From Azonexus sp. (GTDB lineage Bacteria; Pseudomonadota; Gammaproteobacteria; Burkholderiales; Rhodocyclaceae): a stretch of 13,478 bases of DNA. The translations under genes were made by a program, and so were the position numbers. The number at the start of each line of letters is the position of its first letter. Position 1 is the first letter of the stretch. The notes beneath the pieces are model-generated. The model saw only the letters and a program-made list of their open reading frames with translations, ran no database searches and was not told where the DNA came from. Below, in pieces: positions 8,017 to 13,478 of this stretch. The stretch is from the NCBI GenBank assembly GCA_031285115.1, contig JAITWU010000388.1:1-13478 (forward strand). Direction: 5' to 3'.

Positions 8017-8741
8017 GGCTCGCCCGTTTCGCTATCCATCGCCCCGACGATTTCCGCCTCCGTCTCGGCCAGCGAGCGGTGCCGCACGTCGGCTCCTTTG
8101 ACGACGTAGATCACACATTCGGCAATATTCTTGGCGTGGTCGCCAATGCGCTCGATGGCCTTGGCGATAAAGAGGAGATCGAGGCTCTGCGTAATGGTGC
8201 GCGGGTCTTCCATCATGTAGGTGATGAGTTTTCTGACAAAGCCGTCAAACTCGCGGTCGACATCGGCATCGCCTTTGAGGGTCGAAAACGCGGCAATGGT
8301 GTCGAGCCGGGCGAAGGCGTCGAGCGATTTGGCGATCAGCCCGGCGGCGAGATCGCAGCCGAGGCGCAGGTCGGCGAGCGGCAGTGAAACCGCCCCGGCG
8401 TTGACAATCGAGCGCACCATGCGGGCGATTTTCGCCGCTTCGTCGCCAGCCCGTTCGAGATTGCCGGTGACGCGGGCAATCGAGAGGAGGAGCCGCAGAT
8501 CCACCGCCGCCGGTTGGCGGCGGGCGATGATGCGCGTCAGTTCGTCGTCGATGGCGATTTCCATCGCATTGACGCGCAGTTCATCGGTCAGCACCGCTTC
8601 GGCAAATTCGCCGCTCTGGTGGGTCAAAGCCGCCAGCGCCTGGCGCAACTGCGCCTCCACCAGCCCGCCCATCGCCAGAAGGTTGGAAGAAAGCTGCGCC
8701 AGTTCGTTATCGAACTGGCTGGAGAGATGTTTTTCGGTCAT
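8013..8741 (-). CDS. phoU: Phosphate signalling protein PhoU
   Basis: A 242-residue, almost entirely helical protein with two PhoU repeats. Each carries the conserved metal-binding E-x3-D signature: Glu96/Asp100 in NLERAGDEAAKIA and Glu197/Asp201 in AIERIGDHAKNIAE. PhoU is a peripheral cytoplasmic protein that connects the Pst transporter to PhoR and keeps the Pho regulon off when phosphate is sufficient. It starts 18 nt after pstB, with GGAG nine bases before its ATG, and its stop overlaps the phoB start. Length matches the family (E. coli PhoU 241). The order pstB-phoU-phoB-phoR places the whole signalling arm behind the transporter. Confidence 0.96.
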   Translation of the reverse strand: MTEKHLSSQFDNELAQLSSNLLAMGGLVEAQLRQALAALTHQSGEFAEAVLTDELRVNAMEIAIDDELTRIIARRQPAAVDLRLLLSIARVTGNLERAGDEAAKIARMVRSIVNAGAVSLPLADLRLGCDLAAGLIAKSLDAFARLDTIAAFSTLKGDADVDREFDGFVRKLITYMMEDPRTITQSLDLLFIAKAIERIGDHAKNIAECVIYVVKGADVRHRSLAETEAEIVGAMDSETGEP

Positions 8742-8759
8742 GGTTTTTGTCTCCGGTTT

Positions 8760-9539
8760 TTAGCCAAAACGTCCGGTGATGTAATCCTCGGTTTCCTGGC
8801 GTTGGGGTTTGAAAAAAATCTGCTTGGTTTCGCCAAATTCGATCAATTCGCCGAGATACATATAGGCGACGAAATCGCTGCATCGCGCCGCCTGCTGCAT
8901 GTTGTGGGTGACGATGGCGATGGTGATCTCGTTTTTGAGTTCGGCGATCAGCTCCTCGATCTTGCCGGTGGAAATCGGGTCGAGCGCCGAGCAGGGTTCG
9001 TCGAGCAGCAGCACTTCCGGCTTGATCGCCACGCCGCGCGCGATGCACAGGCGCTGCTGCTGGCCGCCCGACAAGCTCATGCCGCTGGCGGTCAGTTTGT
9101 TTTTCACCTCCTCCCACAGCGCCGCTTTACGCAGCGCCCATTCGACGCGGTCGTCCATGTCGGCGGGGTTGAGTTTTTCGTAGAGCTTCACGCCGAAGGC
9201 CACGTTGTCGTAAATACTCATCGGGAAAGGCGTCGGCTTCTGAAACACCATGCCGACCCGCGCCCGCACCAGCGCGACATCGAGGCTGCGGTCGAGCAGA
9301 TCCTCGCCATCAAGCAGCACCTGGCCGCTCGCCTGCTGGCCGGGATACAGCTCGTACATGCGGTTAAAGACGCGGAGCAAGGTCGATTTGCCGCAGCCGG
9401 AAGGTCCGATGAAGGCCGTCACCTGCTTTTTGGCAATGTCGAGCGAGATATTTTTCAGGGCGTGAAAATTACCGTAGTGGAAATTCAAGTCACGCACGGT
9501 CAGTTTGGGGGGCAGTGAAGTTTGTATTGGTTTATCCAT
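8760..9539 (-). CDS. pstB: Phosphate ABC transporter ATP-binding protein PstB
   Basis: A 259-residue ABC ATPase that powers phosphate import by PstC/PstA at the cytoplasmic face of the inner membrane. Walker A is GPSGCGKST (45-53), the Q-loop Gln is 100, and the signature LSGGQ is at 156-160. Walker B is VLLLDEP (176-182) with catalytic Glu181, and the switch His is 212. The NRMYELYPG and [17 protein letters not shown] stretches are typical of PstB rather than of other ABC ATPases. I chose the ATG at 9539 (MDKPIQ), with a GGA eight bases before it. An in-frame GTG at 9560 would add seven residues but lacks a ribosome site. Length fits the family (257 in E. coli). A roughly 100-nt gap with a hairpin separates it from pstA. 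Confidence 0.96.
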   Translation of the reverse strand: MDKPIQTSLPPKLTVRDLNFHYGNFHALKNISLDIAKKQVTAFIGPSGCGKSTLLRVFNRMYELYPGQQASGQVLLDGEDLLDRSLDVALVRARVGMVFQKPTPFPMSIYDNVAFGVKLYEKLNPADMDDRVEWALRKAALWEEVKNKLTASGMSLSGGQQQRLCIARGVAIKPEVLLLDEPCSALDPISTGKIEELIAELKNEITIAIVTHNMQQAARCSDFVAYMYLGELIEFGETKQIFFKPQRQETEDYITGRFG

Positions 9540-9573
9540 TTTGCTTATCCATGATTCCACGCGGTTTTCAAGC

Positions 9574-9596
9574 CCCTCTCCCGCGAGGGGAGAGGG
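9574..9596. repeat. Palindromic intergenic hairpin between pstA and pstB
   Basis: CCCTCTCCC (9574-9582) and GGGAGAGGG (9588-9596) form a perfect 9-bp stem with a 5-nt GCGAG loop. It lies in the 102-nt gap after the pstA stop and before pstB, the only sizeable gap in the operon apart from that after pstS. No T-run follows on the minus strand (next bases GCTTGAAAAC), so it is unlikely to be a strong terminator. It could stabilise upstream mRNA or attenuate weakly. Similar CCCTCTCCC...GGGAGAGGG palindromes recur in many proteobacterial genomes, and one arm reappears at the start of this window. Confidence 0.65.
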
Positions 9597-9641
9597 TGTT
9601 TCGGACCGCCGCCGTGATCGGGGAAATGATGTAATTTCATC

Positions 9642-10502
9642 TCAACGCTTCTCCCGTGTAATCCAGCGGGCCGCGATGTTGAGCAGCAGCACCGCCAGCG
9701 TAATCAGGAAGACGCCCGCCCAGGCCAGTTGTTGCCAGTTTTCGTAAGGACTCATGGCGAATTTGAAAATGGTCACTGGCAGATTGGCCATCGGCGCGCC
9801 GAGGTCGGCGCTCCAGAACTGGTTGTTGAGCGCGGTAAAGAGCAGCGGCGCGGTTTCGCCGGCAATGCGCGCCACCGCCAGCAGGATGCCGGTGATGACG
9901 CCCGCCCGCGCCGCGCGCAGGGTGATTTGCAAAATCACCTTCCACTTTGGCGTACCCAGCGCGTAAGCCGCTTCGCGCTGACCCGCCGGGATCAGGCGGA
10001 GCATGTCTTCGGTAGTGCGGATGACCACCGGAATCACCAGCAGCGCCAGCGCCAGCGCCCCGGCGATGGCGGAAAATGTATGAAACCGCTTGACCGCCAG
10101 CGTGTAGATAAAGAGGCCGATCACGATCGACGGCGCCGAGAGCAGAATGTCATTGACAAAGCGCGTGGCGCTGGCGAGCCAGCCTTTGTCGTACTCGGCG
10201 AGATAAATGCCGGACATGACGCCAATCGGCGCGCCAATGAAAGTCGCTATCGCCACCATCACGAAAGAGCCAAAAATGGCGTTGGCCAGACCGCCTTCTT
10301 CATTGGGCGGCGGCGTCATCTGCGTCAGCGTCGATAGCGCCAGACCGCCCAGCCCCAGGCGCAGCGTTTCCCACAAAATCCAGATCAGCCAGAAAACGCC
10401 AAAGGCCATCGCCACGAGCGCCAGCGTCAGCGCCAGCCGATTGATCCGCCGCCGCGCCGCAAAACGCCGGGCAGCAACGTCATCGCGCAGAATCAGGCTC
10501 AT
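9642..10502 (-). CDS. pstA: Phosphate ABC transporter permease PstA
   Basis: A 286-residue inner-membrane permease, one half of the phosphate channel with PstC. Hydrophobic helices are visible at about 24-46, 72-102, 117-137, 143-163, 200-222 and 261-281, the six expected of the family. The cytoplasmic EAA loop that docks on PstB is [19 protein letters not shown] (177-195). [12 protein letters not shown] and [14 protein letters not shown] are characteristic of PstA. I chose the ATG at 10502 because GGAGG lies six bases before it and ATGA overlaps the pstC stop. The longer frame to 10544 lies inside pstC. Length is close to E. coli PstA (296). Confidence 0.95.
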   Translation of the reverse strand: MSLILRDDVAARRFAARRRINRLALTLALVAMAFGVFWLIWILWETLRLGLGGLALSTLTQMTPPPNEEGGLANAIFGSFVMVAIATFIGAPIGVMSGIYLAEYDKGWLASATRFVNDILLSAPSIVIGLFIYTLAVKRFHTFSAIAGALALALLVIPVVIRTTEDMLRLIPAGQREAAYALGTPKWKVILQITLRAARAGVITGILLAVARIAGETAPLLFTALNNQFWSADLGAPMANLPVTIFKFAMSPYENWQQLAWAGVFLITLAVLLLNIAARWITREKR

Positions 10503-11527
10503 GTCCGCCCTCCTTCCCGGCGTTGCAGGCGCATCAGCAGCCATTTGGAAAAGGCCAGCACGACAAAGGTGATGAAAAACAGCACCAGCCCCAGGTACAA
10601 CAGCGAGGCTTCATGCAGGCCGCCGCCGCTTTCGGCAAACTCGTTGGCGAGCGCCGAGGTAATGCTGTTGGCGGCTTGAAAGAGCGACGGCGAATCGAGC
10701 TGGCTCATATTGCCGATGACGAAAGTCACCGCCATCGTCTCGCCGAGCGCCCGGCCAAGGCCGAGCATGACGCCGCCGATGACGCCCGCTTTGGTATAAG
10801 GCAGCACCACTTTCCAGACCACTTCCCAGGTCGTCGAACCGAGACCATAAGCGGATTCCTTGAGCAGTGCGGGCGTGACTTCAAACACATCGCGCATCAC
10901 TGCGCTGATGAAGGGAATGATCATGATCGCCAGAATGATGCCCGCCGACAGAATGCCGATGCCGACCGGCGGGCCGGTAAACAAGACACCCAAACCCGGC
11001 GTTGCGCCAAACAGGTTTTGCAAAGGCTGCTGGACATAAATCGCCAAAATCGGCCCGAAGACGAGCAGGCCCCACATGCCATAAACGATGGATGGCACCG
11101 CCGCCAGCAGTTCAATCGCCGTGCCAAGCGGGCGCTTGAGCCAGACGGGCGACAATTCGGTGAGGAACAGCGCAATGCCAAAGCTCACCGGCACGGCAAT
11201 GACGAGCGCGATGAGCGAAGTCGCCAGCGTGCCGTAAATCATCGCCAGCGCGCCAAATTCGTTTTGACCGGGGTCCCAGAGCGCGCGCGTCAAAAAGCCG
11301 AGGCCGTATTTTTCGATGGCGGGCCAGGCGCCGATCAGCAGCGTCAGCAAAATCCCCGCCAGCAACAGCAAGGTCAGCCCCGCCGCGCCGCGCGCCAGCC
11401 AGCCAAACACGCGATCAGCCCAAACGCCCGGCGCCTGCCGCACAGGCGTCGGCGGCAAGGCCATATCGACGGACCAGGCCGTCGCAGCGGGTTGGGCAAA
11501 AGGTTGGAGAGAAAGAGAAGAGGACAT
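10499..11527 (-). CDS. pstC: Phosphate ABC transporter permease PstC
   Basis: A 342-residue inner-membrane permease that pairs with PstA. A Pro/Ala-rich N-terminal tail of about 45 residues precedes the first helix (about 46-66). Further helices are at about 96-123, 136-164, 188-210, 247-272 and 308-330. The EAA loop is [21 protein letters not shown] without its first and last residues (224-242). [13 protein letters not shown] and [17 protein letters not shown] are hallmark PstC segments. The ATG at 11527 begins four bases after the stop of the preceding small gene and has no Shine-Dalgarno sequence, so re-initiation by ribosomes leaving that gene is plausible. An internal ATG at 11464 (MALPPT) would give a 321-residue protein closer to the E. 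coli length (319), so the start is uncertain. Function is secure. Confidence 0.94.
   Translation of the reverse strand: MSSSLSLQPFAQPAATAWSVDMALPPTPVRQAPGVWADRVFGWLARGAAGLTLLLLAGILLTLLIGAWPAIEKYGLGFLTRALWDPGQNEFGALAMIYGTLATSLIALVIAVPVSFGIALFLTELSPVWLKRPLGTAIELLAAVPSIVYGMWGLLVFGPILAIYVQQPLQNLFGATPGLGVLFTGPPVGIGILSAGIILAIMIIPFISAVMRDVFEVTPALLKESAYGLGSTTWEVVWKVVLPYTKAGVIGGVMLGLGRALGETMAVTFVIGNMSQLDSPSLFQAANSITSALANEFAESGGGLHEASLLYLGLVLFFITFVVLAFSKWLLMRLQRREGGRT
10509..10513 (-). promoter_or_regulatory. Ribosome binding site of pstA
   Basis: GGAGG on the minus strand, six bases before the pstA ATG at 10502 and inside the last codons of pstC. It decides the pstA start against the longer in-frame option at 10544 and means pstA need not rely only on coupling to pstC. 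Confidence 0.75.
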
Positions 11528-11531
11528 ATCG

Positions 11532-12005
11532 CTACGACTTTTTCTCGGCCAGGCGCATATCTTCGATGCGATCAATGTGCGCCATGATGATTTTCAGCTC
11601 GTCATCCGCCAGCGCCGAGAGCACCGCAAGGCCGCCGCGCAGCAGGTCGCTTTTCTTGTAACTGCCGCCGAGACGCTTTTTCAAGCGGGTGATCTGGGCG
11701 TATTCCTCGGCGGGTATCGTGAAACTGTCGCGCACCCATTTGATTTTGGGCGCTTTGCCCGGCTTTTTGACCACCACGGGCTTGGCCTGTTGCGGCGATT
11801 GGCAATGGGCGGCGATTGCCAGCTCCAGGGCTTCGTCCAATTCCAGACGATATTTCTCCGCCACCTGATCGACCGTCTGCTGCTGCTGTGCGGCTTTCTG
11901 CGCTGCCGCCTTGGCGGCTGACGCCGGGCGCTTGCTTGCCGCCCGCGCGCAGCCTTGCACCCTGGTCGGCCTTTTGGCCACCGCTTGCTCGCTACTTGTT
12001 TCCAT
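11532..12005 (-). CDS. Small basic protein with ribbon-helix-helix-like C-terminus, inside pst operon
   Basis: A 157-residue protein that I do not recognise by name. Residues 10-45 are rich in Ala, Lys and Gln and look disordered, like a histone-H1 tail. Residues about 45-68 are a likely helix, followed by a Pro/Lys linker (70-89). Residues 90-135 suggest a ribbon-helix-helix fold: strand WVRDSFTIP, helix A ([14 protein letters not shown]), turn GGSY, then helix B starting [16 protein letters not shown]. In such folds the strand contacts DNA and the helix-B start contacts the backbone. No signal peptide or membrane segment is visible. GGAGG seven bases before the ATG at 12005 sets the start. 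It lies 57 nt after pstS and four bases before pstC, so it is co-transcribed with the transporter. A DNA-binding role tuned to phosphate supply is an inference. It is not a known Pst subunit. Confidence 0.82.
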   Translation of the reverse strand: METSSEQAVAKRPTRVQGCARAASKRPASAAKAAAQKAAQQQQTVDQVAEKYRLELDEALELAIAAHCQSPQQAKPVVVKKPGKAPKIKWVRDSFTIPAEEYAQITRLKKRLGGSYKKSDLLRGGLAVLSALADDELKIIMAHIDRIEDMRLAEKKS

Positions 12006-12012
12006 CGTTACG

Positions 12013-12017
12013 CCTCC
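12013..12017 (-). promoter_or_regulatory. Ribosome binding site of the RHH-like gene
   Basis: GGAGG on the minus strand with a 7-nt spacing to the ATG at 12005. It is the strongest ribosome site near this gene and rules against the in-frame upstream start at 12047. It indicates that this small gene is efficiently translated on its own. Confidence 0.75.
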
Positions 12018-12021
12018 ATGT

Positions 12022-12060
12022 TTCGACAAGCTCGGGATGGACCTCACCCCAAGCCGTTCG
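12022..12060. repeat. Degenerate extragenic palindrome between pstS and the RHH-like gene
   Basis: On the plus strand this reads TTCGACAAGCTCGGG, then CCCCAAGCCGTTCG after a short spacer. It resembles the widespread proteobacterial 'TTCGACAAGCTCA...CGAACGG' extragenic repeat. On the minus strand GGCTTGGG (12048-12055) can pair with CCCGAGCT (12029-12036), two of the pairs being G-U. It begins two bases past the pstS stop codon, where a 3'-end hairpin could protect pstS mRNA and lower read-through into the transporter genes. The repeat-family assignment comes from pattern memory. Confidence 0.5.
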
Positions 12061-12062
12061 CT

Positions 12063-13109
12063 TTATTGAAAAGCAATCGCCTTGCCCGAGGCATCCCTGA
12101 TCTGACTCCACGACTGGCGAATCATCTCCGTCACTGTATCCGGCATCGTCACATAGTCCAGTCCTTCGGCAGTTTTATCGCCCTCGCGGTAAGCCCAGTT
12201 GAAAAACTTGAGCGTGACGGCGGCCTGCGTCGGCTTGTCCTGCACCTTATGCATCAGGATGAAAGTTGCGCCGGTAATCGGCCATGCCCCCTTGCCCGCC
12301 TGATTGGTCAGCACCTGATAGAAAGTCTTGTTCCATTCCGCATCGGCAGCCGCCGCCTTGAAAGTCTCGGCCCCCGGCGCAACGAATACGCCCGCCGCGT
12401 TGCGCATGAGCGCATAGCTCATCCTGTTTTGCTTGACGTAGGCGTATTCGACATAACCGATCGAATTGGGCAGCCGACCGACATAGGCGGCGACGCCCTC
12501 ATTGCCCTTGCCGCCGACGCCAACCGGCCATTTGACCGCCGTGCCTTCGCCGACCTCACTCTTCCACTGGGCGCTGACCTTGCTCAGGTAATTGGTAAAG
12601 AGAAAGGTCGTGCCCGAACCATCCGAGCGGCTGACCGGCGCAATCGGCGCATCCGGCAGCGCCAGACCCGGATTGAGCGCTTTGATCGCGGCATCGCTCC
12701 AGCGCGTGATTTTGCCGAGATAAATATGGGCGAGAGTCTGACCATCGAGCTTGAGTTCGCCCGGCTTGACGCCTTGAATATTGACCACCGGAATCACCCC
12801 GCCCATCACCGTCGGAAACTGCGTCAGTCCTTTGGCCGCCAAATCCTGATCGGTCAGCGGCATGTCGGAAGCGCCAAAATCGACGGTCTTGGCGTCGACC
12901 TGCTTGATCCCCGCGCCGGAGCCAACCGACTGGTAATTGATCTGCACCCCCGTCGCCTTGTTGTAATCCGCCGCCCACTTGGCATACAAAGGCGCCGGAA
13001 AACTCGCCCCGGCCCCCGTAACGCTCTGAGCCGCCACCGCGACCGAAGCAGCCAATAGAACAGCGCCAACCGCCAACCGGCCCGTGCAAAAAACTCTACT
13101 TTTGAACAT
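12063..13109 (-). CDS. pstS: Periplasmic phosphate-binding protein PstS
   Basis: A 348-residue secreted phosphate receptor of the Pst transporter. The N-terminus is a classic signal peptide: basic start, hydrophobic core about 11-24, and AVAAQ cleavage region near 24-28. It has no lipobox, so it is soluble and periplasmic. Phosphate-site motifs are present: GAGASFPAP (32-40), GSGAG (63-67), FGASDMPL (78-85), RSDGSGTT (161-168) and PITGATF (277-283), with KGNEGVA at 201-207. Length equals the family norm (E. coli 346). I chose the ATG at 13109, which has AGGA eight bases before it and starts at the signal peptide. The frame continues upstream to 13388, but those residues cross the Pho box and look non-coding. 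It is the first gene of the operon and probably the most highly expressed during phosphate starvation. Confidence 0.96.
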   Translation of the reverse strand: MFKSRVFCTGRLAVGAVLLAASVAVAAQSVTGAGASFPAPLYAKWAADYNKATGVQINYQSVGSGAGIKQVDAKTVDFGASDMPLTDQDLAAKGLTQFPTVMGGVIPVVNIQGVKPGELKLDGQTLAHIYLGKITRWSDAAIKALNPGLALPDAPIAPVSRSDGSGTTFLFTNYLSKVSAQWKSEVGEGTAVKWPVGVGGKGNEGVAAYVGRLPNSIGYVEYAYVKQNRMSYALMRNAAGVFVAPGAETFKAAAADAEWNKTFYQVLTNQAGKGAWPITGATFILMHKVQDKPTQAAVTLKFFNWAYREGDKTAEGLDYVTMPDTVTEMIRQSWSQIRDASGKAIAFQ

Positions 13110-13149
13110 GCGTTGTTTCCTTTCATTGACATTGAACAACGCTCGGCAC

Positions 13150-13181
13150 TTTAGAGAAGGCGTGTGACGGTTTTGTGACAG
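13150..13181 (-). promoter_or_regulatory. Pho box and -10 of the pst-pho operon
   Basis: On the minus strand, CTGTCACAAAACCGTCAC occupies 13181-13164: two 7-bp half-sites, CTGTCAC and CCGTCAC, separated by AAAA. This matches the PhoB direct-repeat consensus CTGTCAT-A/T-rich-CTGTCA(C/T) with very few changes. A -10-like TCTAAA at 13155-13150 follows at a spacing suited to PhoB-activated promoters, where the Pho box takes the place of the -35. The box ends 54 nt before the pstS ATG. With phoB in the same operon this implies positive feedback. Confidence 0.85.
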
Positions 13182-13261
13182 TCCGGCTGGGGAATTGAAG
13201 ATGCAGGGGGATAAGCTGCAAAGCAGCGCCATCCATCGCTCCCCCTGTTTGATGGCGACCT

Positions 13262-13397
13262 GCGGCCTTATCCACCCTTGTATTATCAATCTCGCCTTGA
13301 GTTGCAACGCAAGGCAGAGCGACTGGACGCTGCAAGCGTGGAGACGGTGAGGATCGTGGAGGGTTTGCCGCCGCTCACAGAGCGCCAATAAGGCCGC
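13262..13397. repeat. 10-bp inverted repeat flanking the non-coding region upstream of pstS
   Basis: GCGGCCTTAT (13262-13271) and ATAAGGCCGC (13388-13397) are exact reverse complements separated by 116 nt. The spacer also holds small dyads, for example CGCTGCAAGCG at 13329-13339. The non-coding stretch from 13182 to 13402 has no convincing reading frame. The arms could be repeat-element ends or the closing helix of a structured transcript, but nothing here proves either. Confidence 0.4.
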
Positions 13398-13402
13398 GCC
13401 CG

Positions 13403-13478
13403 TCAGCCTGTCGTGACGAAGCGGTCAGCAGAAAGCCGCGTTTCGCCATCCCAGCGATAGGCGACCAGCGGCCCGCCT
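13403..13478 (-). CDS. C-terminal fragment of an unidentified gene (cut by window edge)
   Basis: Reading leftward from the right edge, an open frame gives 24 residues, GGPLVAYRWDGETRLSADRF followed by VTTG, then TGA at 13405-13403. The composition is protein-like, and it lies upstream of the pst promoter on the same strand. Too little is visible for a family call. It could also be a chance open frame, since 24 codons is short. If real, its stop is about 220 nt before the Pho box. Confidence 0.35.
   Translation of the reverse strand, partial: GGPLVAYRWDGETRLSADRFVTTG

Noticed and set aside
8514..9518. 334-codon plus-strand frame opposite pstB and phoU
   Set aside because: It is antisense to textbook PstB and PhoU; its composition (many His, Gln, Phe, Arg) is that of a complementary frame.
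9574..9596. Strong Rho-independent terminator between pstA and pstB
   Set aside because: The stem is strong but no T-run follows on the minus strand, and downstream pstB, phoU, phoB and phoR have no obvious promoter of their own.
10523..11587. 354-codon plus-strand frame opposite pstC
   Set aside because: It is extremely rich in Gln/Arg/His, which is the antisense image of hydrophobic membrane helices. No real protein features.
11955..13058. 367-codon plus-strand frame opposite pstS
   Set aside because: It is the antisense of a complete PstS with signal peptide and phosphate motifs; no ribosome site or motif of its own.
13110..13388. N-terminal extension of pstS to 13388
   Set aside because: It would place the Pho box and promoter inside the gene and put 93 non-secretory residues before a normal signal peptide.
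1..13478. CRISPR array, tRNA, rRNA, insertion sequence or prophage
   Set aside because: No regularly spaced repeats, no tRNA- or rRNA-like segments, and no transposase, integrase or phage-type reading frames were seen on either strand.

Overview
The window reads as a chromosomal segment of a GC-rich Gram-negative bacterium, most likely a betaproteobacterium of the Rhodocyclales/Azoarcus-Dechloromonas type. That placement is inferred from protein style, from the single-cluster order pstS-x-pstC-pstA-pstB-phoU-phoB-phoR, and from intergenic palindromes. I could not test it by a database search. Coding density is high. I see no tRNA, rRNA, CRISPR array, transposase or phage gene.

Left part (1-5892, + strand). 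A 274-nt non-coding leader carries three palindromic or repeat-like segments and a perfect TATAAT box. It is followed by a two-gene signalling operon. The first gene is a response regulator with an HD-GYP output domain, predicted to break down cyclic di-GMP. The second is a 1464-residue membrane-bound hybrid histidine kinase with HAMP, GAF, PAS, PAS, HisKA, HATPase, REC, REC, HPt and a helical tail. The two genes overlap by ATGA. The kinase carries a complete phosphorelay and is the obvious candidate to control the HD-GYP protein.

Middle (5893-6040). This is a short convergent intergenic region with two inverted repeats, one placed to end the leftward phosphate operon.

Right part (6041-13109, - strand). 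This is one co-directional phosphate operon, in transcription order: pstS, a small unrecognised gene with a ribbon-helix-helix-like C-terminus, pstC, pstA, pstB, phoU, phoB, phoR. PstS captures periplasmic phosphate, PstC/PstA form the channel and PstB drives it. PhoU links transporter status to the kinase PhoR, which phosphorylates PhoB. A near-consensus Pho box (CTGTCAC-AAAA-CCGTCAC) lies 55 nt upstream of pstS, so PhoB probably activates its own operon. Four-base start/stop overlaps join pstC/pstA, phoU/phoB and phoB/phoR. Two palindromic intergenic repeats, after pstS and between pstA and pstB, interrupt the otherwise tight packing and may tune relative expression.

Right edge (13110-13478). 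The pstS promoter region is followed upstream by a non-coding stretch with a 10-bp inverted repeat, then the last codons of an unidentified leftward gene cut by the window edge.

The most unusual item is the RHH-like gene inside the pst operon. The rest is well-recognised biology with some structural oddities.
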